Shown here in pieces: positions 1 through 8,268 of a stretch of DNA of 64,000 bases. The notes under the pieces are model-generated. The model worked only from the letters and a program-made list of their open reading frames with translations, was not told where the DNA came from and did not search any database. Position numbers and translations under genes: made by a program. The stretch comes from Chloranthus sessilifolius (lineage: Eukaryota; Streptophyta; Magnoliopsida; Chloranthales; Chloranthaceae): assembly GCA_021018995.1 (NCBI GenBank), contig CM037598.1, forward strand, positions 78,572,671 to 78,636,670. Reading direction: 5' to 3'. The first letter of the stretch is position 1. Each line of letters opens with the position of its first letter.

Positions 1-420
1 CTTCAAGACATCGGAATAAGTCGGACATGTTGTCATCCCAACTTTATCACTGATTAATCCGCCAAATCGCGACTCGGCCGATTAATTTGCGATGTTTGTG
101 ATGTGTTCAGGTTTTGTTTTTTCTTTCTCCATTTTTTTGCACTTATACCCCTAAGGGGAAATTTGCCTATTTTGTTCATTGAAATCATTAGTTTTAACTT
201 GAAATGTATTATAATATATTTTTTTTATTCTCCCCGACTTTGACTGACTATAACCGATTTTTCCCGACGTAGACCCTTGCTGATTTATTGGCGACTACCG
301 ACTTTGTGACTATGCTTTGGAAAAACCTACGTCGTGATGCTAACTAGAGGCAAAATAATGCAATTTTTTTACATCGAATGGGCAAGGCAATCACAAAACA
401 CTAGATTGTGTAAGCCACTT
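1..420. other. AT-rich stretch without recognisable gene
   Basis: I see no supported coding sequence here. The stretch is AT-rich, with a few degenerate ATTAAT and CCGACT-like words, and runs directly into the integrase remnant that follows, so it is probably the upstream part of the same decayed retroelement. Confidence 0.4.
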
Positions 421-432
421 CTTATGTCAAAT

Positions 433-600
433 GCGCTTTGGGAGGATGTATACATGAACATTGAGTTGGATCTCTTACAACCTCAACGACGTTCGAACTA
501 TATTTTTGTTTTGGTGGACAGCTTCTAAAAATTGGCTCATTTCATTTCTGTAGGAAGACTCTTGATGCTACACACAGACTTTGAGACTAGTTAAGACTTT
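433..600 (+). pseudogene. Ty3/gypsy integrase remnant, core N-terminal part
   Basis: The plus-strand translation WEDVYMNIELDLLQPQ, followed by SNYIFVLVDSF, a stop and LAHFISVGR, matches the start of the gypsy integrase core, where the usual pattern is PWEDVSMDF-(V/I)LGLP...S(I/V)(F/W)VVVDRF(S/T)K(M/S)AHF. Integrase joins retroelement cDNA to host DNA. The first catalytic Asp position is recognisable, but there is a stop in the middle. It is unconnected to the minus-strand elements farther right. The second half of the same domain reappears about 500 bp downstream, so the gene has been split by insertion or decay. Confidence 0.6.
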
Positions 601-1050
601 ATTTTTTATAGAAGTGGGGAAAAAAGACATTTTTTTACTATGGCGTTTACATCCCATATTAAACGTGACATTTTCAAAAAGATGATTTTAAAACGCGTTT
701 TAATCATTTCTTTCCTTGCCTTTTTCACATTTTTTTAACCTTTGGGCAAAAAAACTTCAAAAGACATTTTAAAAAAAAAAACTTATAAAAATATTTTAAC
801 TCTCAACTCAAAAGCCCTTCCCCTCTCTTTCAAAAATCAAAACACACAAGCCCCCCTCTCTCTTTATTTCTCTCGTCAAACAGGAACCCTAAACACATGA
901 GCCCCTCTTCTCGATGAAGCACTCAGAGAAAAGAAGAAGAAGAAAAACCCACGAGCCCCTCTTCCGATTTTTTCCCCTTCACGACTTCTTCGCTTTTTCT
1001 GACTTTTTCCCTCACCATTATAAAAATGTGCCAATACTTTGTCATTTTGG
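601..1050. other. AT-rich insertion separating the two integrase fragments
   Basis: This interval lies between the two integrase halves. It has long A and T runs, a CT/TTTC-rich part around 820-870 and no coding similarity I recognise. It may be a small transposon or decayed filler. I found no clear terminal inverted repeats or target duplication. Confidence 0.35.
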
Positions 1051-1059
1051 ATTGAACAC

Positions 1060-1356
1060 CAGGTTATGCAGACACTTTGGCGGACATTACGGAATAGAAT
1101 GTGTAATACCTTATGACAGTAGTTTTTATTAGGGCCTATGGAATTTGCAATCATGCCTTGTTGGATATAAGGAAAAAGTAATGGGACTTGGCTTTGCCTT
1201 ACACTGCGTTCACATACAAGTATACAAATCCTCACGGAATCACTCACCCAGACACAGCCTATTCGAAATTATATATGGAAAAATTCCTAAACATGTTCTA
1301 GATTTGGCTCCACTAGCGAATTTACAAAGATTAGAAAAGATCCCTAAGAAATGACT
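1060..1356 (+). pseudogene. Ty3/gypsy integrase remnant, C-terminal part of core
   Basis: LWRTLR near 1075 resembles the integrase FWRTLW stretch. Farther on, YKSSRNHSPRHSLFEIIYGKIPKHVLDLAP matches the conserved YNRSxNRSTGHSPFEIVYGxxPxxPLDLAP block just after the catalytic Glu of plant gypsy integrases. The parts lie in different frames and the region between them is missing. With the 433-600 fragment this is one broken integrase gene on the plus strand, the only plus-strand pol relic in the window. Confidence 0.6.
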
Positions 1357-1366
1357 AAAAAGATAC

Positions 1367-1496
1367 ATGAAATCCATAAAAGTGGATGTTGATACTCAAA
1401 GAAGACATAAAAGCTGTAAAGGGGATCAATGTGATGCTCTCTCTCAACAATGGATGTTGATACTCAAAGAAGACATAAAAGCTTTAAAGGGAATCC

Positions 1497-1544
<48 letters not shown>

Positions 1545-1594
1545 AGTGGATGTTGATACTCAAAGAAGACAAAAGCTTTAAAGGGGGATCCAAT

Positions 1595-1635
<41 letters not shown>

Positions 1636-1660
1636 GAGCAAAGCAATCAACACAGCCTAG
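1367..1660. repeat. Tandem repeat, about 70-95 bp unit with embedded (CT)n
   Basis: The phrase GGATGTTGATACTCAAAGAA begins near 1383, 1452 and 1548. Each copy is followed by an AAAGCT(G/T)TAAAGGG segment and a CT run of very different length (about 10, 42 and 38 bases). Unit length varies mainly through expansion of the CT microsatellite between units. An apparent Ser/Leu-rich ORF across it is just the CT repeat being translated. Confidence 0.8.
1499..1540. repeat. (CT)n microsatellite
   Basis: Uninterrupted CT dinucleotides, about 21 copies. A similar run occupies about 1595-1631 and another about 2118-2154. Confidence 0.95.
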
Positions 1661-2114
1661 CATTTCATATTTTGCTATTTTAAAACTATCGATCTTCTCC
1701 TTTACTATCAAGTTTCTATTCGGAAAAAGAAACTTGTGCTTCTCTCTCACTTCCTCTCTTAAAATGCAAAGCAATCAACACACCCTAGCATTTCATTTGT
1801 TGCTATATTAAAGTTATCTATCTACTCCTTTACCATCAAGTTTCTATTCGGAAAAAGAAACTTGTGCTTCTCTCTCACTCTCTTTCTTAAAATGCAAAGC
1901 AATCAAAACATCCTAGCATTTCATATTTTGCTATATTAAAGTTATCTACTCCTTTACTATCAAGTTTCTATTCGAAAAAAAGAAACTTGTGCTTCACTCT
2001 CTCTCTCTTAAAATGCAAAGCAATCAACACATTCTAGCATTTCAGATTTAGCTATATTAAAGCTATCTACTCACTCCTTTACTATAAGTTTCTATTTGGA
2101 AAAAGAAACGTGTG

Positions 2115-2160
<46 letters not shown>

Positions 2161-2215
2161 TGCAAAGCAATCAACACATCCTAGCATTTCATATTTTGCT
2201 ATATTAAAGTCATAT
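1632..2215. repeat. Minisatellite, 120-147 bp unit, five copies
   Basis: Five copies of TTAAAATGCAAAGCAATCAA, each followed by the CTAGCATTTCATATTTTGCT segment, start near 1631, 1759, 1887, 2007 and 2154. Each continues with a stretch ending in GGAAAAAGAAACTTGTGCTT and a CT run. Copies are roughly 90% alike. The 147-bp unit is long because its CT run expanded. Confidence 0.85.
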
Positions 2216-2350
2216 TTAGTCTGCACATAGGCCTATGAATCAGACAGTTTTCCAAATGGAAGCTTAAATATCATTAATTTAAACAAAGAAATTGTTCACA
2301 CTTACACATAATACCTTAATATTCTCCACATCCTAATGTACTAAGGTGTT
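2216..2350. other. Spacer, nothing recognised
   Basis: AT-rich unique-looking sequence between the minisatellite and the diverged duplication. No gene or motif identified. Confidence 0.4.
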
Positions 2351-2790
2351 CTTCAAAATGCAAATCCATCAACCCCATTCCACTATAATTCTCCTAAATA
2401 CCATAGTATACAATTTGGTATAAAATCTTTATATTATAAATATATAAATTAAAAGAAAGGAAACATTACTTATGTCTTTCAGTTATATCTTCAAGAGCCC
2501 AAATTTGTTTGGCTTACAACAACCACCACTCCAAGAATTAAAGAACAAGATTAAATGGGTATAGAACATAAACTAAGATCATCTTCAAAATGAAAATTAA
2601 CCAAACCCATCACCATTCATACCACTAAAATTCCCCTAAAAAAACGTAGTAGCAATCCCATAAAAAATAAAATAAAATTAAACAAATACTAATAATATCA
2701 GCGTACAACTTCAAGAGCCCAATTGTTGGATTGGCCTGCAACACCCAACAAAACAAGAATTAAACTAAAAGATCAAATGGGTATTAACGA
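2351..2790. repeat. Diverged tandem duplication, about 225 bp unit
   Basis: Two copies, at about 2351-2561 and 2582-2783. Each begins CTTCAAAATG, contains CTTCAAGAGCCCAA near its middle and ends GATTAAATGGGTAT or GATCAAATGGGTAT. They share the same word order but have diverged considerably and differ by an A/T-rich indel. No coding signal seen. Confidence 0.65.
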
Positions 2791-2917
2791 CAGAAAATAA
2801 AATATTAAAACCCCAATTCATCATTTGGGCTAACTAAAGAAAACAAGGTAAATGGGCAAGAGACCAAAAAATTAAATTAAATTAATAAAATGATACCCAA
2901 ATTTTGCTGATCAAACC

Positions 2918-3175
2918 CTAACCAAAGAAACGAAAGAAATGTGAAAAGTTGAAAACAGAATTGTGTTCAGAAAAATACCCAGAAGTCGAGGGAATCTGAT
3001 AGTCGGGAACCAGTAAGCTTAAAATGGCGGTGGCAAAAACAGAAGCTCCCAAAATGATACAAGGAGAGATGGGGTAAACGGCAACCGATTGTCTAATTTT
3101 AAAAGGTGTTGTTAGTTGCAACCTAGATTCTTTCTTTGCAACCAGAGTTTTGCATGTGTCATACAAATCTACCAC
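2918..3175 (-). CDS. Weak ORF with one hydrophobic segment, unknown
   Basis: An 85-codon minus-strand ORF that I do not recognise. Residues about 31-57 (AVYPISPCIILGASVFATAI and on through LSLLVP) could form one membrane helix. A good plant splice donor (CTGG followed by GTATTTTTC) lies at the end of the hydrophobic part, so this could be the first exon of a small host gene. No second exon was identified and the downstream minus-strand sequence is AT-rich. It sits just left of the retroelement block, one of the few places a host gene could survive. A chance ORF is at least as likely. Confidence 0.2.
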   Translation of the reverse strand: MVDLYDTCKTLVAKKESRLQLTTPFKIRQSVAVYPISPCIILGASVFATAILSLLVPDYQIPSTSGYFSEHNSVFNFSHFFRFFG

Positions 3176-3180
3176 TCGAT

Positions 3181-3368
3181 GGAGATCATTTTTTATTCTG
3201 ATCTTTTAATGCGTCTTGAGATTTGGCTCTCAATCGGGTTTATTCCCGTTTTTTAATGGGTATTGAGCTTAGTGGCACGGTGGTACATCCGGACACCGGG
3301 TGTGAACACCATGTGTCCTTGTGGTGCCTCGCTCTCCCGATAACAAGGCTAGTCTAACCCTCCATCAA
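3181..3368. mobile_element. Fragment similar to the internal end of element F
   Basis: From about 3300 on, the sequence (TGCCTCGCTCTCCC...AACAAGGCTAGTCTAACCC) parallels 63560-63615 (CACCTCGCTGCCAC...AACGAGACCAACCTAACCC), just inside the PBS-like site of element F. The first about 100 bp are unassigned. Confidence 0.45.
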
Positions 3369-3379
3369 CTCTAATACCA
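3369..3379 (-). other. PBS-like site (TGGTATTAGAG)
   Basis: On the minus strand TGGTATTAGAGTTGATGG closely resembles the plant initiator-Met tRNA primer-binding site (TGGTATCAGAG). The counterpart at 63616-63626 reads TGGTATCAGAG. Its LTR should lie immediately to the right in plus coordinates. Confidence 0.5.
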
Positions 3380-3380
3380 T

Positions 3381-3893
3381 CCATCTAGAGGACGGGAACT
3401 CCCATACATGATTACCTTCTCTACAAAGGTCTATCACAATAATACATCTTCTTCCTCTTACATCTTCCTCTTTCGGCATGCATGATGCCAGTACCTCCGT
3501 GCCTCATTTAGTCTGCTCAAACTTCACCCTGTATCATGCACTAGTAACTCGCCCACGACAGTAACATGCAACTCTTCATATCATCCCATTCCAATATGTC
3601 TTGTCGTCATACTAAACCAAGCCCACCATCATATGTGATTCTCGCAACCAACACATATCAACATCCGACTCTCAACCAACATGCACCACAGTGCCCCGCG
3701 TAGCTCACGAGCGTCTCCCTCATAGCCGACCTATGTGCATCGTGACGCATAGATCGAACACATAGCAACTTCGCTTTTGATGATATACGACATTACCGAA
3801 GCAACGTCCTAGGCCCACCCTTTCTGACCTAGGAGACAATTGTGCATCCTCTAGTGCACAAGGCTTCATATGTATGGGAGTAGATCCACAGCT
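3381..3893 (-). mobile_element. LTR fragment of unclassified element F, interrupted by element A
   Basis: Sequence from AGAGGACGGGAACTCCCATA onward is collinear with 63632-64000 (about 80% by eye), to the right of a PBS-like site in both places, so both are LTR sequence of one family. The fragment stops at 3893, exactly where element A begins. The rest of this LTR probably continues at 60562. The family could not be assigned because no coding domain belonging to it is visible. Confidence 0.5.
3889..3893. repeat. Target-site duplication of element A, left (CAGCT)
   Basis: CAGCT flanks the TGTTGGTAC terminus. TAGCT follows the other terminus at 60562-60566, so four of five bases match, with one transition. 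This is consistent with an old 5-bp duplication. Confidence 0.55.
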
Positions 3894-4023
3894 TGTTGGT
3901 ACGCATTTTTCGAGGACCCTTTCAGATTCAGGAAAAATAGTTCAAATATAGTCATTAAGGGGACTCTGTTTGCAAAGGGAAGGGCGAAAATATAATAGTA
4001 ATAAAACAAAGGGTATTTAAATG

Positions 4024-4345
4024 CACCTGCAGGAAATCGTTAGTTGCAGCCTAAATTTAAATGGTATACATGATGACATGATCGTCATCTACAGATTTAT
4101 CGATGTTGCAGAACGTCATTGATCGCAAGGATAGGGCAAGGGATTAGGGACTCCTATGTTAAACATCGGCTTGCCGGCTTTAGCACCTGCGGGAAATCGT
4201 TAGTTGCAGCATGAATTTAAATGGTATACATGATGTCGTGATCGCCATCTATAGATTTATCGACATTGTAGAACGCCATTGATCGCGAGGATAGGGCGAA
4301 GGATTAGGGTTGGACTCCTATGTTAAACACCGACATGCCGGCTTT
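4024..4345. repeat. 160-bp tandem duplication inside the A 3' LTR
   Basis: The unit starting CACCTGC(A/G)GGAAATCGTT occurs at 4024-4183 and again from 4184 to about 4345. The partner LTR has it once (about 59329-59490). It therefore arose after insertion or in one LTR only. Confidence 0.85.
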
Positions 4346-4811
4346 AGCAACTAAGGTTGCCTAGGGTTTTAACTAATTTGGGTTTTTCTATCCTAATTGA
4401 TCTAACTAAAAGGGGGATGTTTGCCCATTATGCGCAGGAGGATCGGCCCCGTTCCTGGGTACACTCCGTTGGCTCCCTTGGGTAAATCAGGTTTAAAGGC
4501 TATGATGGGTTTTAAAAATATGATCAGTGGTATTAATCTAATTAGATCTAAGTTAAGAATTTCGGCAGTGATTTCCTAAGGGTTGGATCTAAGGCTAGCT
4601 TTTCTTCCCTTTGGACTACTCGGAAATCGAAGCAAATGGGCCAGTCCCACTGTGCTTGACTGCTCTACGAGACTTCTAGAAGAGAGTTGCAGTTCTAAGA
4701 GTTAGATACTTAGAGTGCAACTCTGCTCTATTTCGAAATCTCAGAACCAACCTCGAGTTTTCCAGAGAGAATAAGCAAAAAATTGTGTAAAGAATGGGAG
4801 AGGAAAAGGCT

Positions 4812-4819
4812 TATTTATA
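4812..4819 (-). promoter_or_regulatory. TATA box of the element A LTR promoter
   Basis: TATAAATA on the minus strand, in the context CACTATAAATAAGCC, about 12 bp downstream of the motif array. Its counterpart in the other LTR is at 59952-59959. The position fits a U3 promoter. Confidence 0.7.
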
Positions 4820-4830
4820 GTGCACGGACG

Positions 4831-5306
4831 ATTATACGTTGAGAGTCCAGCATATAATCTGAAATTATACGTTGGACGTCCGGCGTATAATCCGGGTGGG
4901 GTGGCCTCGGAGAAATCGGTCAAGTGACCGGCTAGTGACCGGATTGGCTTGGACACAAAGTCCGAATAGGACTTTCCTCAATTATACGCTATAAGTATAA
5001 TGTATAATCAAGAAATCTGATAGGTTTGAGGAAGATAAACCCAACCCAAGTTGTACATCGGGATTCCAGTGTATTATTCGGGGAAGTTCGGTTCTCGAGG
5101 AGAGTCCCAGTGCACTATCGGGGTAATTCCAGTGTATTATTCGGGGAAGTTCGGTTCTCGAGGAGAGTCCCAGTGCACTATCGGGGTAATTATACGCAGT
5201 GGTTTCTACGTATAACTAATTATACACCTCAAATTAGGCGTATAATTCGCAAGTTGATCGAGGTCGCATCAGGTCCAATTATACGCTGGACTTCCAACGT
5301 ATAATG
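4831..5306. repeat. Inverted-repeat motif array ATTATACG/CGTATAAT in the A 3' LTR
   Basis: ATTATACGY and its reverse complement RCGTATAAT occur as facing pairs separated by about 9-15 bp, often with an extended stem such as GCTGGA...TCCAGC. Pairs lie near 4831, 4864, 4981, 5187, 5218 and 5278. The array sits just upstream of the LTR TATA box on the minus strand and recurs at 6661-6930 and 59971-60482. Confidence 0.8.
5064..5189. repeat. Exact 63-bp tandem duplication in the A 3' LTR
   Basis: The unit TTCCAGTGTATTATTCGGGG and onward is present at 5064-5126 and 5127-5189 without visible differences. The partner LTR has one copy near 60290. It is recent compared with the LTR divergence, or an assembly artefact. 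Confidence 0.85.
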
Positions 5307-5417
5307 CTCAAAGATAAGGGTCCTTGGGATTCCGGAGAAAGGTTGGCTTTTCCAGAAATAGTAGGCAATGTCAACAATTGATCGAACACTTTTGCATACT
5401 TCGAGGGGGCGAAAATG

Positions 5418-5486
5418 GGGTGTCTACAGATTCCACTCTTCGGCGTATTCTTGTGGAGCAAAGATATGTCGCAGAAGTAGACACCC
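5418..5486. other. Long imperfect hairpin spanning the PPT and LTR edge of element A
   Basis: GGGTGTCTAC at 5418-5427, inside the LTR end, is perfectly complementary to GTAGACACCC at 5477-5486 in the internal region. Between them CTCTTCGGCG pairs imperfectly with the TGTCGCAGAAG segment. The minus-strand purine-rich tract (GAAGAGTGGAATC), the presumed PPT, lies within it. The same structure, better preserved, is at 51851-51919 in element B. Confidence 0.6.
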
Positions 5487-6235
5487 ATCACAAGTGTCAT
5501 TTCGTTTCTTAGAGAATTCACAAGTGTGAACCGAAATGAGCTGACATGAATTACTCAACTTTCTTATCTATCCGCACAAGCTAAGTAAAAGTGACGATTT
5601 AGAGGCCGATTGTAGCAATCGAGAGCTGTTTTCGCTGTCGTTGGTGCATGTTGTGACCAAACGGAGGGATTTTGTGCAATCGAAGTATAGGTGGTGCAAG
5701 CGAATGTCAAGGTAAAAGGGAAATGATATAAAAAGATGGCGTAGGCCTTGCAAGTCATATCAAACCAGGCGCGTCATTGCTCACACCAACGACGTACTAT
5801 GGGTTTCTTTTCTTAAACATTGTGATTCCTTAAGTTATATATACTCAATGTTCGATTTCCATCGGGGGGAGAACGGGTTGAGATAGATAGAGAGAGAAGG
5901 ATAGGTAGATATATAGATGAGAGATATGTATGTTAAGTTTTGAAATTTTGGGTTTAACTTAAATCAATTCGGTAAAAGCTTAAAAAACGTGACTCTTGAA
6001 ACGTCGCTGAACAAATTGACCTTTGTTTGAATTGCCAAAACACTTGATATGCCAAAGTACTCATTCTAACCTTCTCACGCACACTTACGAGTGCCGCTTA
6101 TGAGAAGACTACAGTAGTTCCGTGAATTAGGAGAGTCGGGTTTTGATACTCAATGTAAGCTTAATTATATATTTACGGAATATCGAGTTAAGAGGAATAA
6201 TACTTACCTGACTCGTCGCTAGCGAAGGTGTCTTC
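5487..6235. other. Element A region between 3' PPT and extra gene, non-coding
   Basis: No coding signal. It is collinear with element B at about 51920-52710 (shared AAGTGTGAACC, GAGCTGACATG, GCGTCATTGCTCACACCAAC). It is therefore an ancestral part of both elements, not host DNA. Confidence 0.5.
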
Positions 6236-6655
6236 CGTACAAGATAGCTGGCTTTTTATTTTACTTTATTTTAATTTTATCTTGTTTTATTGTTTTTATT
6301 TTGTTTTATTTTTATTTTATTTTATTTTATTTTTTTTATGTGATTTTATTTTATTTTATTTTCATTTTTTTTATGCGATATGGTTTGTTTGATTAAAGAT
6401 TTTTTTATTATTATTATCATTATCATTATTGTTATGTTTATTAATATTCGATAATTACTATTTATTAACATTCATATATGCCTAAGTATTTGTGAATACT
6501 AGGTTTATGTATGCTTTATTATTTTATATTATTATAATATTTTGCATCGTGTTTATGCTCTCTTTATATATATATATATCTCTTATTCTTATTCTTTTTT
6601 ATTTTATTATTATTATTATTATTTTATTTTTTTGCTCAAGCAATTTTACACTATT
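6236..6655. repeat. Low-complexity TTTTA/ATT-rich tract
   Basis: Runs of TTTTATTTTA, ATT and a short (TA)n. It occupies the place that in element B (52710-53560) is filled by a different degenerate repeat. Confidence 0.7.
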
Positions 6656-6660
6656 GTGTG

Positions 6661-6930
6661 TGTATAATCAATTATACATTGCACTACCAACGTATAATCG
6701 AAGTGTTAGTCGGGTACAGTCTGTACCTAATCGGGTGTCCGTTGGAATCATACGTTGCAGTCGTGGCGTATAACCCTGATTATACGTTGTAGCCACATTA
6801 TACCAGAATGTCGCTTATCCAAAGAGACGAAAAGACAATGATATGCTCGAATTCATGTGTATAATCAGGAATGTACGTTTGTTCTTTAGCGTATAAGCAG
6901 ATTATACACCTACTTTCCGGCGTAGAATCG
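6661..6930 (+). promoter_or_regulatory. A-family motif array upstream of the PMD gene
   Basis: At least five ATTATACR...YGTATAAT-type pairs (near 6670, 6748, 6776, 6860 and 6900), the same motif as in the A LTR array. They end about 10 bp before a TATA box for the plus-strand PMD gene. Sharing this motif between the minus-strand LTR promoter and the plus-strand gene promoter suggests one factor acts on both; that is inference. Confidence 0.75.
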
Positions 6931-6939
6931 GACAAGGTT

Positions 6940-6948
6940 CTATAAGTA
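6940..6948 (+). promoter_or_regulatory. TATA box of the PMD gene in element A
   Basis: CTATAAGTA followed by a CT-rich leader (TTCTTCATTTCTCTCATTCTC). It lies 173 bp before the likely ATG at 7113, a standard plant promoter arrangement. Confidence 0.6.
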
Positions 6949-7349
6949 CTTGAAATTTCTTCATTTCTCTCATTCTCTCTAACTTTCTCTACTTTCTGAG
7001 CTCCCTAACTTTCTGAGTGTTCTGATTTCTGTGTTCTCGCGATATCTTGCGACATGTCCGTCGAGCGCCGTTTCTTTCGTTTTTCTTCTTTTTCCGAGTT
7101 CGTTTTTATGGGATGGCTTCTGTGGGTGATAGTGATAGGGCTTCCACTTGCTTGAGGGCCGTTGAGGATATAGAGCGAGTACTAGGAGAGGCGGGTGCCA
7201 GTGAGGAGGTTGGCTTGATCGAAGGTGTTGCTATGGCTGAGGTGGCTTATCCCGGGGCTGCTCCTGGTGCTGGTGTGGGCGCGGTTCAAGAGGCTGCTGC
7301 TTGAGGCCGGGCTTCACATCCTATGCAGATTTCGTTGGAGGAGACTCTC

Positions 7350-7959
7350 GTGAGTGGAGAGGCAAGTGTTCTGAAGCAAGATTTCTTTTAAAGTTTTAGG
7401 CATTAATAGGTTATGACTTAGAATCTTCGGTTATGAAACTCCTTTAATTTACGTCGAATTTGCATTTAGTCGTAGTTTGTGCATACCGCATTCATACATC
7501 ATGCTTGTATATAGTTCAAGGTCATGTTTATTTATTGTCTCGTTTTATTTTTCTTATGTTTTGCATGTTGTATATTTATTTTCACATTCTCATACGCCAT
7601 GTTTATCGTTGCCATTATTTCATTATCATTTATCGTAGGTTTTCTTTTCATAATATTGTACGCATTGTTGTTGCTTGCCATGTCATTTTGTTCATAGTTG
7701 TCATGTTCATTTGTTTTGTATTTATTGTTGTCATATAGATTCTATTATTGTTTTATTATTTGTATGCATTGTTTGTGTTATCATTGTTATTATTACTATT
7801 ATTAGAGCTTATTTATCCTTAGTTTTTTCGATTGTTCGTCATTTATCATTGTATTTATTCTTTGTTATTACTTATTATTTATTATTATCTTTATTACGAT
7901 TATTATTATTACTACTATTATTATTGTGATTTTTATTATCATTCTCATTATCATTGTTA

Positions 7960-7990
<31 letters not shown>

Positions 7991-8155
7991 CTTTATTATT
8001 TCTATTATCATTATTATTATTATTCTCTTTATTATTATTGCCATTATTATTTGTAAAAAATCACTTTATCGTTTGTATTTATTTAATATTATTGTTTTAT
8101 CGCTATTATTATTATTATTTTCTTGTCCAAGTTTCGCTTATTATTATATTATTAA

Positions 8156-8201
<46 letters not shown>

Positions 8202-8268
8202 TATTTGTGAGTAGTTATTTTGATTTTAGGTTTGTCTTATGGTGTCTTTTTTTTTTACGTGTCTTTAG
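7350..8268. repeat. PMD intron 1 with ATT and TA microsatellites
   Basis: Long runs of (ATT)n from about 7600 to 8130 and (TA)n at about 8163-8200, flanked by a GTGAGT donor at 7350 and a TTTAG acceptor at 8266-8268. Several apparent Ile/Leu/Tyr-only ORFs are translations of this repeat and not genes. Confidence 0.7.

Larger units (their letters stand above)
3894..5428 (-). repeat. Element A 3' LTR (1535 bp)
   Basis: Begins TGTTGGTAC and ends GTGTCTACA in plus orientation. It aligns throughout with 59203-60561. It is longer than its partner because of two later tandem duplications (160 bp and 63 bp). On the minus strand the order is TGTAGACACC, an inverted-repeat motif array (5306-4831), a TATA box (4819-4812), then R/U5. 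Confidence 0.85.

Noticed and set aside
876..1247. 123-codon minus-strand ORF
   Set aside because: It overlaps the plus-strand integrase remnant and an A/T-rich tract. Composition (KSQKKRRSRE, FFFFFF) reflects homopolymers; no family recognised.
7460..8214. Several ORFs rich in Ile, Tyr and Leu
   Set aside because: They translate (ATT)n, (TA)n and related runs within PMD intron 1; the same DNA is open in all three frames.
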